From: Branchinecta lynchi
Taxonomy: Eukaryota > Arthropoda > Branchiopoda > Anostraca > Branchinectidae
Length of the DNA: 64,000 nucleotides
Assembly: GCA_023053575.1 (NCBI GenBank)
Contig: JAKZAP010000089.1
Coordinates: forward strand, 124,001 to 188,000
Direction: 5' to 3'
The translations under genes and the position numbers were made by a program. Each line of letters opens with the position of its first letter. The stretch's first letter is position 1. Shown here piece by piece: positions 38,700-51,395 of this stretch. A model generated the notes under the pieces. It had not been told where the DNA came from. It worked only from the letters and a program-made list of their open reading frames with translations, and did no database searches.

Positions 38700-41600
38700 G
38701 GTTCGCTTTCCCACAAGGTTTGTTTTCCCACAAGGTTTGTTTTCCCACAAGGTTGGTTTTCCCGAAAGGTTTGTTTTCCCACAAGGTTGGTTTTCCCGAA
38801 AGGTTTGTTTCCCCACAAGGTTGGTTTTCCCACAAGGTTGGTTTTCCCGAAAGGTTTGTTTCCCCACAAGGTTGGTTTTCCCGCAAGGTTTGTTTCCCCA
38901 CAAGGTTTGTTTTCCCACAAGGTTGGTTTTCCCGAAAGGTTTGTTTCCCCACAAGGTTTGTTTTCCCACAAGCTTTGTTTTCACCCAAGGTTGGTTTTCC
39001 CGCAAGGTTGGTTTTCCCACAAGGTTTGTTTTCCTACTGTGTTGGTTTTCCCAAAAGGTTCGCTTTCCCGCAAGGTTGGTTTTCCCACAAGGTTTGTTTC
39101 CCCAGAAGGTTTGTTTTCCCGTAAGGTTTGTTTTCCCACAAGGTTTGTTTTCCCACAAGGTTTGTTTTCCCACAAGGTTTGTTTTCCCACAAGGTTGGTT
39201 TCCCGGCAAGGTTGCTTTCTCCATAAGGTTTGTTTTCCCACAAGGTTTGTTTTCCCACAAGGTTTGTTTTCCCACAAGGTTGGTTTTCCCGAAAGGTTTG
39301 TTTCCCCAAGAGGTTGGTTTTCCCACAAGGTTGGTTTTCCCGCAGGGTTTGTTTTCCCACAAGGTTAGTTTTCCCGCAAGGTTTGTTTTCCCACAAGGTT
39401 AGTTTTCCCACAAGGTTTGTTTCCCCACAAGGTTTGTTTCCCCACAAGGTTTGTTTTCCCACAAGGATTGTTTTCTCACAAGGTTTGTTTTCCCACTGTG
39501 TTGGTTTTCCCAAAAGGTTCGCTTTCCCGCAAGGTTGGTTTTCCCACAAGGATTGTTTTCCCACTAGGTTTGTTTCCCCACAAGGTTTGTTTTCCCACAA
39601 GGTTGGTTTTCCCACAAGGTTGGTTTTCCCGCAGGGTTGCTTTCCCCATAAGGTTTGTTTTCCCACAAGGTTTGTTTTCCCACAAGGTTTGTTTTCCCAC
39701 AAGGTTGGTTTTCCCGAAAGGTTTGTTTCCCCACAAGGTTGGTTTTCCCACAAAGTTGGTTTTCCCGCAGGGTTTGTTTTCCCACAAGGTTAGTTTTCCC
39801 GCAAGGTTTGTTTTCCCACAAGGTTAGTTTTCCCACAAGGTTTGTTTCCCAACAAGGTTTGTTTCCCCACAAGGTTTGTTTTCCCACAAGGATTGTTTTC
39901 TCACAAGGTTTGTTTTCCCACTGTGTTGGTTTTCCCAAAAGGTTCGCTTTCCCGCAAGGTTGGTTTTCCCACAAGGTTGGTTTTCCCGCAGGGTTTGTTT
40001 TCCCACAAGGTTGGTTTTCCCGCAGGGTTTGTTTTCCCACAAGGTTAGTTTTCCCGAAAGGTTTGTTTCCCCTCAAGGTGGGTTTTCCCACAAGGTTGGT
40101 TTTCCCGCAGGGTTTGTTTTCCCACAAGGTTTGTTTTCCCACAAGGTTTGTTTTCCCACAAGGTTGGTTTTCCCGAAAGGTTTGTTTTCCCACAAGGTTG
40201 GTTTTCCCGAAAGGTTTGTTTCCCCACAAGGTTGGTTTTCCCACAAGGTTGGTTTTCCCGAAAGGTTTGTTTTCCCACAAGGTTTGTTTTCCCACAAGCT
40301 TTGTTTTCACCCAAGGTTGGTTTTCCTGCAAGGTTGGTTTTCCCACAAGGTTTGTTTTCCTACTGTGTTGGTTTTCCCAAAAGGTTCGCTTTCCCGCAAG
40401 GTTGTTTTTCCCACAAGGTTTGTTTTCCCACAAGGTTTGTTTTCCCACAAGGTTGGTTTCCCGGCAAGGTTGCTTTCTCCATAAGGTTTGTTTTCCCACA
40501 AGGTTTGTTTTCCCACAAGGTTTGTTTTCCCACAAGGTTGGTTTTCCCGAAAGGTTTGTTTCCCCAAGAGGTTGGTTTTCCCACAAGGTTGGTTTTCCCG
40601 CAGGGTTTGTTTTCCCACAAGGTTAGTTTTCCCGCAAGGTTTGTTTTCCCACAAGGTTAGTTTTCCCACAAGGTTTGTTTCCCCACAAGGTTTGTTTCCC
40701 CACAAGGTTTGTTTTCCCACAAGGATTGTTTTCTCACAAGGTTTGTTTTCCCACTGTGTTGGTTTTCCCAAAAGGTTCGCTTTCCCGCAAGGTTGGTTTT
40801 CCCACAAGGATTGTTTTCCCACTAGGTTTGTTTCCCCACAAGGTTTGTTTTCCTACAAGGTTGGTTTTCCCACAAGGTTGGTTTTCCCGCAGGGTTGCTT
40901 TCCCCATAAGGTTTGTTTTCCCACAAGGTTTGTTTTCCCACAAGGTTTGTTTTCCCACAAGGTTGGTTTTCCCGAAAGGTTTGTTTCCCCACAAGGTTGG
41001 TTTTCCCACAAAGTTGGTTTTCCCGCAGGGTTTGTTTTCCCACAAGGTTAGTTTTCCCGCAAGATTTGTTTTCCCACAAGGTTAGTTTTCCCACAAGGTT
41101 TGTTTCCCAACAAGGTTTGTTTCCCCACAAGGTTTGTTTTCCCACAAGGATTGTTTTCTCACAAGGTTTGTTTTCCCACTGTGTTGGTTTTCCCAAAAGG
41201 TTCGCTTTCCCGCAAGGTTGGTTTTCCCACAAGGTTGGTTTTCCCGCAGGGTTTGTTTTCCCACAAGGTTGGTTTTCCCGCAGGGTTTGTTTTCCCACAA
41301 GGTTAGTTTTCCCGAAAGGTTTATTTCCCCTCAAGGTGGGTTTTCCCACAAGGTTGGTTTTCCCGCAGGGTTTGTTTTCCCACAAGGTTTGTTTTCCCAC
41401 AAGGTTTGTTTTCCCACAAGGTTGGTTTTCCCGAAAGGTTTGTTTTCCCACAAGGTTGGTTTTCCCGAAAGGTTTGTTTCCCCACAAGGTTGGTTTTCCC
41501 ACAAGGTTGGTTTTCCCGAAAGGTTTGTTTTCCCACAAGGTTTGTTTTCCCACAAGCTTTGTTTTCACCCAAGGTTGGTTTTCCCGCAAGGTTGGTTTTC

Positions 41601-44100
41601 CCACAAGGTTTGTTTTCCTACTGTGTTGGTTTTCCCAAAAGGTTCGCTTTCCCGCAAGGTTGTTTTTCCCACAAGGTTTGTTTCCCCAGAAGGTTTGTTT
41701 TCCCATAAGGTTTGTTTTCCCATAAGGTTTGTTTTCCCACAAGGTTTGTTTTCCCACAAGGTTTGTTTTCCCACAAGGTTTGTTTTCACCCAAGGTTGGT
41801 TTTCCCGCAAGGTTGGTTTTCCCAAAAGGTTTGTTTTCCTACTGTGTTGGTTTTCCCAAAAGGTTCGCTTTCCCGCAAGGTTGTTTTTCCCACAAGGTTT
41901 GTTTCCCCAGAAGGTTTGTTTTCCCATAAGGTTTGTTTTCCCACAAGGTTTGTTTTCCCACAAGGTTTGTTTTCCCACAAGGTTTGTTTTCCCACAAGGT
42001 TGGTTTCCCCGCAAGGTTGCTTTCCCCATAAGGTTTGTTTTCCCACAAGGTTTGTTTTCCCACTGTGTTGGTTTTCCCAAAAGGATCGCTTTCCCACAAG
42101 GTTGGTTTTCCCACAAGGTTGGTTTTCCCGCAGGGTTTGTTTTCCCACAAGGTTTGTTTTCCCACAAGGTTTGTTTTCCCACAAGGTTGGTTTCCCGGCA
42201 AGGTTGCTTTCTCCATAAGGTTTGTTTTCCCACAAGGTTTGTTTTCCCACAAGGTTTGTTTTCCCACAAGGTTGGTTTTCCCGAAAGGTTTGTTTCCCCA
42301 AGAGGTTGGTTTTCCCACAAGGTTGGTTTTCCCGCAGGGTTTGTTTTCCCACAAGGTTAGTTTTCCCGCAAGGTTTGTTTTCCCACAAGGTTAGTTTTCC
42401 CACAAGGTTTGTTTCCCCACAAGGTTTGTTTCCCCACAAGGTTTGTTTTCCCACAAGGATTGTTTTCTCACAAGGTTTGTTTTCCCACTGTGTTGGTTTT
42501 CCCAAAAGGTTCGCTTTCCCGCAAGGTTGGTTTTCCCGCAGGGTTTGTTTTCCCAAAAGGTTTGTTTTCCCACAAGGTTTGTTTTCCCACAAGGTTGGTT
42601 TTCCCGAAAGGTTTGTTTTCCCACAAGGTTGGTTTTCCCGAAAGGTTTGTTTCCCCACAAGGTTGGTTTTCCCACAAGGTTGGTTTTCCCGAAAGGTTTG
42701 TTTCCCCACAAGGTTGGTTTTCCCGCAAGGTTTGTTTCCCCACAAGGTTTGTTTTCCCACAAGGTTGGTTTTCCCGAAAGGTTTGTTTCCCCACAAGGTT
42801 TGTTTTCCCACAAGCTTTGTTTTCACCCAAGGTTGGTTTTCCCGCAAGGTTGGTTTTCCCACAAGGTTTGTTTTCCTACTGTGTTGGTTTTCCCAAAAGG
42901 TTCGCTTTCCCGCAAGGTTGGTTTTCCCACAAGGTTTGTTTCCCCAGAAGGTTTGTTTTCCCGTAAGGTTTGTTTTCCCACAAGGTTTGTTTTCCCACAA
43001 GGTTTGTTTTCCCACAAGGTTTGTTTTCCCACAAGGTTGGTTTCCCGGCAAGGTTGCTTTCTCCATAAGGTTTGTTTTCCCACAAGGTTTGTTTTCCCAC
43101 AAGGTTTGTTTTCCCACAAGGTTGGTTTTCCCGAAAGGTTTGTTTCCCCAAGAGGTTGGTTTTCCCACAAGGTTGGTTTTCCCGCAGGGTTTGTTTTCCC
43201 ACAAGGTTAGTTTTCCCGCAAGGTTTGTTTTCCCACAAGGTTAGTTTTCCCACAAGGTTTGTTTCCCCACAAGGTTTGTTTCCCCACAAGGTTTGTTTTC
43301 CCACAAGGATTGTTTTCTCACAAGGTTTGTTTTCCCACTGTGTTGGTTTTCCCAAAAGGTTCGCTTTCCCGCAAGGTTGGTTTTCCCACAAGGATTGTTT
43401 TCCCACTAGGTTTGTTTCCCCACAAGGTTTGTTTTCCCACAAGGTTGGTTTTCCCACAAGGTTGGTTTTCCCGCAGGGTTGCTTTCCCCATAAGGTTTGT
43501 TTTCCCACAAGGTTTGTTTTCCCACAAGGTTTGTTTTCCCACAAGGTTGGTTTTCCCGAAAGGTTTGTTTCCCCACAAGGTTGGTTTTCCCACAAAGTTG
43601 GTTTTCCCGCAGGGTTTGTTTTCCCACAAGGTTAGTTTTCCCGCAAGGTTTGTTTTCCCACAAGGTTAGTTTTCCCACAAGGTTTGTTTCCCAACAAGGT
43701 TTGTTTCCCCACAAGGTTTGTTTTCCCACAAGGATTGTTTTCTCACAAGGTTTGTTTTCCCACTGTGTTGGTTTTCCCAAAAGGTTCGCTTTCCCGCAAG
43801 GTTGGTTTTCCCACAAGGTTGGTTTTCCCGCAGGGTTTGTTTTCCCACAAGGTTGGTTTTCCCGCAGGGTTTGTTTTCCCACAAGGTTAGTTTTCCCGAA
43901 AGGTTTGTTTCCCCTCAAGGTGGGTTTTCCCACAAGGTTGGTTTTCCCGCAGGGTTTGTTTTCCCACAAGGTTTGTTTTCCCACAGGGTTTGTTTTCCCA
44001 CAAGGTAGGTTTTCCCGAAAGGTTTGTTTTCCCACAAGGTTGGTTTTCCCGAAAGGTTTGTTTCCCCACAAGGTTGGTTTTCCCACAAGGTTGGTTTTCC
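38700..44100 (+). repeat. 3.84-kb and 850-bp repeats flanking the 1,258-bp pair
   Basis: About 38800-40250 matches 42640-44090 at an offset of 3,842 bp (226 units). About 42190-42480 matches 43040-43330 at 850 bp (50 units). The CCCGGCAA plus GCTTTCTCC marker therefore occurs four times, near 39205, 40463, 42195 and 43045. All three periods here (850, 1,258, 3,842) are whole numbers of units, consistent with in-register unequal exchange. Confidence 0.75.
39185..41700 (+). repeat. 1,258-bp (74-unit) tandem pair, second locus
   Basis: About 39185-40442 and 40443-41700 share variant order at an offset of 1,258 bp. The diagnostic CCCGGCAA followed by GCTTTCTCC opens both copies (near 39205 and 40463). 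Private differences include GCAAGATTTG near 41060 and GTTTATTTCC near 41320 in the second copy. The period equals the 74-unit period at 7-9 kb, though the unit strings are not the same. Confidence 0.82.
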
Positions 44101-44175
44101 CGAATGGTTTGTTTCCCCACAAGGTTGGTTTTCCCGCAAGGTTTGTTTCCCCACAAGGTTTGTTTTCCCACAAGG

Positions 44176-44193
44176 TTGGTTTTTTCCGAAAGG
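44176..44193 (+). repeat. Example of 16/18-bp units
   Basis: Here the T run of a unit is extended and a C lost, giving an 18-bp unit and shifting the later offset to the 43-kb copy from a multiple of 17 to 1,412 bp. Other one-base length changes include 18-bp units near 2243, 16438, 19693-19710, 26030, 28122, 32825 and 54481-54498, and 16-bp units near 46, 2021, 4003, 13378, 35844, 44788 and 51575-51590. Most lie in the T or C runs, as expected for slippage or sequencing error in short homopolymers. Confidence 0.7.
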
Positions 44194-46594
44194 TTTGTTT
44201 CCCCACAAGGTTTGTTTTCCCACAAGCTTTGTTTTCACCCAAGGTTGGTTTTCCCGCAAGGTTGGTTTTCCCACAAGGTTTGTTTTCCTACTGTGTTGGT
44301 TTTCCCAAAAGGTTCGCTTTCCCGCAAGGTTGGTTTTCCCACAAGATTTGTTTCCCCAGAAGGTTTGTTTTCCCGTAAGGTTTGTTTTCCCACAAGGTTT
44401 GTTTTCCCACAAGGTTTGTTTTCCCACAAGGTTTGTTTTCCCACAAGGTTGGATTCCCCGCAAGGTTGCTTTCCCCATAAGGTTTGTTTTCCCACAAGGT
44501 TTGTTTTCCCACAAGGTTTGTTTTCCCACAAGGTTGGTTTTCCCGAAAGGTTTGTTTCCCCAAGAGGTTGGTTTTCCCACAAGGTTGGTTTTCCCGCAGG
44601 GTTTGTTTTCCCACAAGGTTAGTTTTCCCGCAAGGTTTGTTTTCCCACAAGGTTAGTTTTCCCACAAGGTTTGTTTCCCCACAAGGTTTGTTTCCCCACA
44701 AGGTTTGTTTTCCCACAAGGATTGTTTTCTCACAAGGTTTGTTTTCCCACTGTGTTGGTTTTCCCAAAAGGTTCGCTTTCCCGCAAGTTGGTTTTCCCAC
44801 AAGGATTGTTTTCCCACTAGGTTTGTTTCCCCACAAGGTTTGTTTTCCCACTGTGTTGGTTTTCCCAAAAGGTTCGCTTTCCCACAAGGTTGGTTTTCCC
44901 ACAAGGTTTGTTTTCCCACAAGGTTGGTTTTCCCGAAAGGTTTGTTTCCCCACAAGGTTTGTTTTCCCAGTAGGTTTGTTTTCCCATAAGGTTGGTTTTC
45001 CCACAAGGTTTGTTTTCTCACAAGGTTTGTTTTCCCACAAGGTTTGTTTTCCCACAAGGTTTGTTTTCCCACAAGGTTGGTTTTCCCGAAAGGTTTATTT
45101 CCCCACAAGGTTGGTTTTCCCACAAGGTTTGTTTTCCCGCAGGGTTTGTTTTTCCACAAGGTTAGTTTTCCCGCAAGGTTTGTTTCCCCACAAGGTTTGT
45201 TTTCCCACAAGGATTGTTTTCCCACTAGGTTTGTTTCCCCACAAGGTTTGTTTTCCCACAAGGTTTGTTTTCCCCAAAGGTTGGTTTTCCCGCAAGGTTG
45301 GTTTTCCCACAAGGTTTGTTTTCCCACTGTGTTGGTTTTCCCAAAAGGTTCGCTTTCCTACAAGGTTGGTTTTCCCACAAGGTTGGTTTTCCCACAAGGT
45401 TGGTTTTCCCGCAAGGTTGCTTTCCCCATAAGGTTGGTTTTCCCACAAGGTTTGTTTTCTCAAAAGGTTTGTTTTCCCAATAGGTTGTTGTTGGTTTTCC
45501 CACAAGGTTTGTTTCCCCACAAGGTTTGTTTTCCCATAAGGTTTGTTTTCCCACAAGGTTTGTTTTCCCACAAGGTTTCGTTTCCCACAAGGTTTGTTTT
45601 ACCACAAGGTTGGTTTTCCCGAAAGGTTTGTTTCCCCACAAGGTTTCTTTCCCCACAAGGTTGGTTTTCCTACAAGGTTTGTTTTCTCACAAGGTTTGTT
45701 TTCCCACAAGGTTTGTTTTCCCACAAGGTTTGTTTTCCCAAAAGGTTTGTTTTCCCACAAGGTTTGTTTTCCCACAAGGTTTGTTTTCCCAAAAGGTTTG
45801 TTTTCCCACAAGCTTTGTTTTCCCCCAAGGTTGGTTTTCCCGCAAGGTTGGTTTTCCCACAAGGTTTGTTTTCCCACTGTGTTGGTTTTTCCCAAAAGGT
45901 TCGCTTTCCCAAAAGGTTGGTTTTCCAACAAGGTTGGTTTTCCCGCAGGGTTGCTTTCCCCATAAGGTTGGTTTTCCCACAAGGTTTGTTTTCTCACAAG
46001 GTTTGTTTTCCCACTAGGTTGTTTTTCCCACTAGGTTGGTTTTCCCACAAGGTTTGTTTTCCCACAAGCTTTGTTTTCCCCCAGGGTTTCTTTCCCCACA
46101 AGGTTTGTTTTCTCACAAGGTTTGTTTTCCCACAAGGTTTGTTTTCCCACAAGGTTTGTTTTCCCACAAGGTTTGTTTTCCCACAAGGTTGGTTTTCCCG
46201 AAAGGTTTGTTTTCCCACAAGGTTAGTTTTCCCACAAGGTTTGTTTCCCCGCAAGGTTTGTTTCCCCACAAGGTTTGTTTTCCCACAAGGATTGTTTTCT
46301 CACAAGGTTTGTTTTCCCACTGTGTTGGTTTTCCCTAAAGGTTCGCTTTCCCGCAAGGTTGGTTTTCCCACAAGGTTGGTTTTAACGCAGGGTTTGTTTC
46401 CCCATAAGGTTGGTTTTCCCACAAGGTTTGTTTTCTCACAAGGTTTGTTTTCCTACTAGGTTGGTTTTCCCACAAGGTTTGATTTCCCACAAGGTTGGTT
46501 TTCCCGAAAGGTTTGTTTCCCCACAAGGTTTGTTTTCCCACTAGGTTTGTTTTCCCATAGGGTTGGTTTTCCCACAAGGTTTGTTTTCTCACAA

Positions 46595-46607
46595 GGTTTG
46601 TTTTCCC
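46595..46607 (+). repeat. 13-bp truncated unit
   Basis: The unit GGTTTGTTTTCCC lacks its last four bases (ACAA) and runs straight into the next GG. The only other copy I found is 56632-56644, exactly 10,037 bp away, so it arose before the ~10-kb duplication and dates that pair as one event. Confidence 0.88.
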
Positions 46608-47183
46608 GGTTTGTTTCCCCACAAGGTTTGTTTTCTCACAAGGTTTGTTTTCCCACAAGGTTTGTTTTAACACAAGGTTTGTTTTCCCACAAGGTTTGTT
46701 TTCCCACAAGGTTGGTTTTCCCGAAAGGTTTGTTTCCCCACAAGGTTGGTTTTCCCACAAGGTTGGTTTTCCCGCAGGGTTTGTTTTCCCACAAGGTTAG
46801 TTTTCCCGCAAGGTTTGTTTCCCCACCAGGTTTGTTTTCCCACAAGGATTGTTTTCTCACAAGGTTTGTTTTCCCACTAGGTTTGTTTCCCCACAAGGTT
46901 TGTTTTCCCACAAGGTTGGTTTTCCCCCAAGGTTGGTTTTCCCGCAAGGTTGGTTTTCCCACAAGGTTTGTTTCCCACTGTGTTGGTTTTCCCAAAAGGT
47001 TCGCTTTCCCACAAGGTTGGTTTTCCCACAAGGTTGGTTTTCCCACAAGGTTGGTTTTCCCACAGGGTTGCTTTCCCCATAAGGTTGGTTTTCCCACAAG
47101 GTTTGTTTTCTCACAAGGTTTGTTTTCCCACTAGGTTGTTTTTCCCACTAGGTTGGTTTTCCCATAAGGTTTGTTTTCCCACA

Positions 47184-47192
47184 GGCTTGTGA
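47184..47192 (+). repeat. 9-bp truncated unit
   Basis: GGCTTGTGA sits between a 16-bp unit ending CACA and a normal unit. It recurs at 57222-57230 and 58285-58293, the last by a 1,063-bp local duplication. It looks like a unit from which eight internal bases were deleted. Confidence 0.85.
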
Positions 47193-50100
47193 GGTTTGTT
47201 TTCCCACAAGGATTGTTTTCTCACAAGGTTTGTTTTCCCACTAGGTTTGTTTCCCCACAAGGTTTGTTTTCCAACAAGGTTTGTTTTCCCCCAAGGTTTG
47301 TTTTCCCACAAGGTTTGTTTTCCCCCAAGGTTGGTTTTCCCGCAAGGTTGGTTTTCTCACAAGGTTTGTTTTCCCACAAGGTTTGTTTTCCCACTGTGTT
47401 GGTTTTCCCAAAAGGTTCGCTTTCCCACAAGGTTGGTTTTCCCACAAGGTTGGTTTTCCCGCAGGGTTGCTTTCCCCATAAGGTTGGTTTTCCCACAAGG
47501 TTTGTTTTCTCACAAGGTTTGTTTTCCCAATAGGTTGTTGTTGGTTTTCCCACAAGGTTTGTTTCCCCACAAGGTTTGTTTTCCCATAAGGTTTGTTTTC
47601 CCACAAGGTTTGTTTTCCCAAAAGGTTTGTTTTCTCACAAGCTTTGTTTTCCCCAAGGTTGGTTTTCCCGCAAGGTTGGTTTTCCCACAAGGTTTGTTTT
47701 CCCACTGTGTTGGTTTTCCCAAAAGGTTCGCTTTCCCGCAAGGTTGGTTTTCCCACAAGGTTTGTTTTCCCACTGTGTTGGTTTTTCCCAAAAGGTTCGC
47801 TTTCCCACAAGGTTGGTTTTCCCACAAGGTTGGTTTTCCCGCAGGGTTGCTTTCCCCATAAGGTTGGTTTTCCCACAAGGTTTGTTTTCTCACAAGGTTT
47901 GTTTTCCCACTAGGTTGTTTTTCCCACCAGGTTGGTTTTCCCACAAGGTTTGTTTTCCCACAAGCTTTGTTTTCACCCAAGGTTGGTTTTCCCGCAAGAT
48001 TGGTTTTCCAACAAGGTTTGTTTTCCCACTGTGTTGGTTTTCCCAAAAGGTTCGCTTTCCCGCAAGGTTGGTTTTCCCACAAGGTTTGTTTCCCCACAAG
48101 GTTTGTTTTCCCATAAGGTTTGTTTTCCCACAAGGTTTGTTTTCCCACAAGGTTTGTTTTCCCACAAGGTTTGTTTTCCCACAAGGTTGGTTTTCCCGCA
48201 AGGTTGGTTTTCCCACAAGGTTTGTCTTCCCACTGTGTTGGTTTTCCCAAAAGGTTCGCTTTCCCACAAGGTTGGTTTTCCCACAAGGTTGGTTTTCCCG
48301 CAGGGTTGCTTTCCCCATAAGGTTTGTTTTCCCACAAGGTTTGTTTTCCCACAAGGTTTGTTTTCCCACAAGGTTGGTTTTCCCGAAAGGTTTGTTTCCC
48401 CACAAGGTTGGTTTTCCCACAAAGTTGGTTTTCCCGTAGGGTTTGTTTTCCCACAAGGTTAGTTTTCCCGCAAGGTTTGTTTTCCCACAAGGTTAGTTTT
48501 CCCACAATGTTTGTTTCCCCACAAGGTTTGTTTCCCCACAAGGTTTGTTTTCCCACAAGGATTGTTTTCTCACAAGGTTTGTTTTCCCACTGTGTTGGTT
48601 TTCCCAAAAGGTTCGCTTTCCCGCAAGGTTGGTTTTCCCACAAGGTTGGTTTTCCCGCAGGGTTTGTTTTCCCACAAGGTTGGTTTTCCCGCAGGGTTTG
48701 TTTTCCCACAAGGTTAGTTTTCCCGAAAGGTTTGTTTCCCCACAAGGTGGGTTTTCCCACAAGGTTGGTTTTCCCGCAGAGTTTGTTTTCCCACAAGGTT
48801 TGTTTTCCCACAAGGTTTGTTTTCCCACAAGGTTGGTTTTCCCGAAAGGTTTGTTTTCCCACAAGGTTGGTTTTCCCGAAAGGTTTGTTTCCCCACAAGG
48901 CTGGTTTTCCCACAAGGTTGGTTTTCCCGAAAGGTTTGTTTCCCCACAAGGTTGGTTTTCCCGCAAGGTTTGTTTCCCCACAAGGTTTGTTTTCCCACAA
49001 GGATTGTTTTCTCACAAGGTTTGTTTTCCCACTAGGTTTGTTTCCCCACAAGGTTTGTTTTCCCACAAGGTTTGTTTTCCCCCAAGGTTTGTTTTCCCAC
49101 AAGGTTTGTTTTCCCCCAAGGTTGGTTTTCCACCAAGGTTGGTTTTCCCACAAGGTTTGTTTTCCCACAAGGTTTGTTTTCCCACTGTGTTGGTTTTCCC
49201 AAAATGTTCGCTTTCCCACAAGGTTGGTTTTCCCACAAGGTTGGTTTTCCCGCAGGGTTGCTTTCCCCATAAGGTTGGTTTTCCCACAAGGTTTGTTTTC
49301 TCACAAGGTTTGTTTTCCCAATAGGTTGTTGTTGGTTTTCCCACAAGGTTTGTTTCCCCACAAGGTTTCTTTCCCCATAAGGTTGGTTTTCCCACAAGGT
49401 TTGTTTTCTCACAAGGTTTGTTTTCCCACAAGGTTTGTTTTCCCACAAGGTTTGTTTTCCCAAAAGGTTTGTTTTCCCACAAGCTTTGTTTTCCCCCAAG
49501 GTTGGTTTTCCCGCAAGGTTGGTTTTCTCACAAGGTTTGTTTTCCCACAAGGTTTGTTTTCCCACTGTGTTGGTTTTCCCAAAAGGTTCGCTTTCCCACA
49601 AGGTTGGTTTTCCCACAAGGTTGGTTTTCCCGCAGGGTTGCTTTCCCCATAAGGTTGGTTTTCCCACAAGGTTTGTTTTCTCACAAGGTTTGTTTTCCCA
49701 ATAGGTTGTTGTTGGTTTTCCCACAAGGTTTGTTTCCCCACAAGGTTTGTTTTCCCATAAGGTTTGTTTTCCCACAAGGTTTGTTTTCCCAAAAGGTTTG
49801 TTTTCTCACAAGCTTTGTTTTCCCCAAGGTTGGTTTTCCCGCAAGGTTGGTTTTCCCACAAGGTTTGTTTTCCCACTGTGTTGGTTTTCCCAAAAGGTTC
49901 GCTTTCCCGCAAGGTTGGTTTTCCCACAAGGTTTGTTTTCCCACTGTGTTGGTTTTTCCCAAAAGGTTCGCTTTCCCACAAGGTTGGTTTTCCCACAAGG
50001 TTGGTTTTCCCGCAGGGCTGCTTTCCACATAAGGTTGGTTTTCCCACAAGGTTTGTGTTCTCACAAGGTTTGTTTTCCCACTAGGTTGTTTTTCCCACTA

Positions 50101-50964
50101 GGTTGGTTTTCCCACAAGGTTTGTTTTCCCACAAGCTTTGTTTTCACCCAAGGTTGGTTTTCCCGCAAGGTTGGTTTTCCAACAAGGTTTGTTTTCCCAC
50201 TGTGTTGGTTTTCCCAAAAGGTTCGCTTTCCCGCAAGGTTGGTTTTCCCACAAGGTTTGTTTCCCCACAAGGTTTGTTTTCCCATAAGGTTTGTTTTCCC
50301 ACAAGGTTTGTTTTCCCACAAGGTTTGTTTTCCCACAAGGTTTGTTTTCCCACAAGGTTTGTTTTCCCACAAGGTTGGTTTTCCCGCAAGGTTGGTTTTC
50401 CCACAAGGTTTGTCTTCCCACTGTGTTGGTTTTCCCAAAAGGTTCGCTTTCCCACAAGGTTGGTTTTCCCACAAGGTTGATTTTCCCGCAGGGTTGCTTT
50501 CCCCATAAGGTTTGTTTTCCCACAAGGTTTGTTTTCCCACAAGGTTTGTTTTCCCACAAGGTTGGTTTTCCCGAAAGGTTTGTTTCCCCACAAGGTTGGT
50601 TTTCCCACAAAGTTGGTTTTCCCGTAGGGTTTGTTTTCCCACAAGGTTAGTTTTCCCGCAAGGTTTGTTTTCCCACAAGGTTAGTTTTCCCACAATGTTT
50701 GTTACCCCACAAGGTTTGTTTCCCCACAAGGTTTGTTTTCCCACAAGGATTGTTTTCTCACAAGGTTTGTTTTCCCACTGTGTTGGTTTTCCCAAAAGGT
50801 TCGCTTTCCCGCAAGGTTGGTTTTCCCACAAGGTTGGTTTTCCCGCAGGGTTTGTTTTCCCACAAGGTTGGTTTTCCCGCAGGGTTTGTTTTCTCACAAG
50901 GTTAATTTTTCCGAAAGGTTTGTTTCCCCACAAGGTGGGTTTTCCCACAAGGTTGGTTTTCCCG

Positions 50965-51395
50965 CAGGGTTTGTTTTCCCACAAGGTTGGTTTTCCCGCA
51001 GGGTTTGTTTTCTCACAAGGTTTGTTTTCCCAATAGATTGTTGTTGGTTTTCCCACAAGGTTTGTTTCCCCACAAGGTTTCTTTCCCCATAAGGTTGGTT
51101 TTCCCACAAGGTTTGTTTTCTCACAAGGTTTGTTTTCCCACAAGGTTTGTTTTCCCACTGTGTTGGTTTTCCCAAAAGGTTCGCTTTCCCGCAAGGTTGG
51201 TTTTCCCACAAGGTTGGTTTTCCCGCAGGGTTTGTTTTCCCACAAGGTTGGTTTTCCCGCAGGGTTTGTTTTCTCACAAGGTTTGTTTTCCCAATAGGTT
51301 GTTGTTGGTTTTCCCACAAGGTTTGTTTCCCCACAAGGTTTCTTTCCCCATAAGGTTGGTTTTCCCACAAGGTTTGTTTTCTCACAAGGTTTGTT
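50965..51395 (+). repeat. 261-bp tandem pair with 23-bp unit
   Basis: A string of 15 regular units plus one 6-bp insertion repeats at an offset of 261 bp: the 23-bp units lie at 51036-51058 and 51297-51319. The first has GATTG where the second has GGTTG at its start. This very local duplication shows that the insertion-bearing unit travels with its neighbours. Confidence 0.75.
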
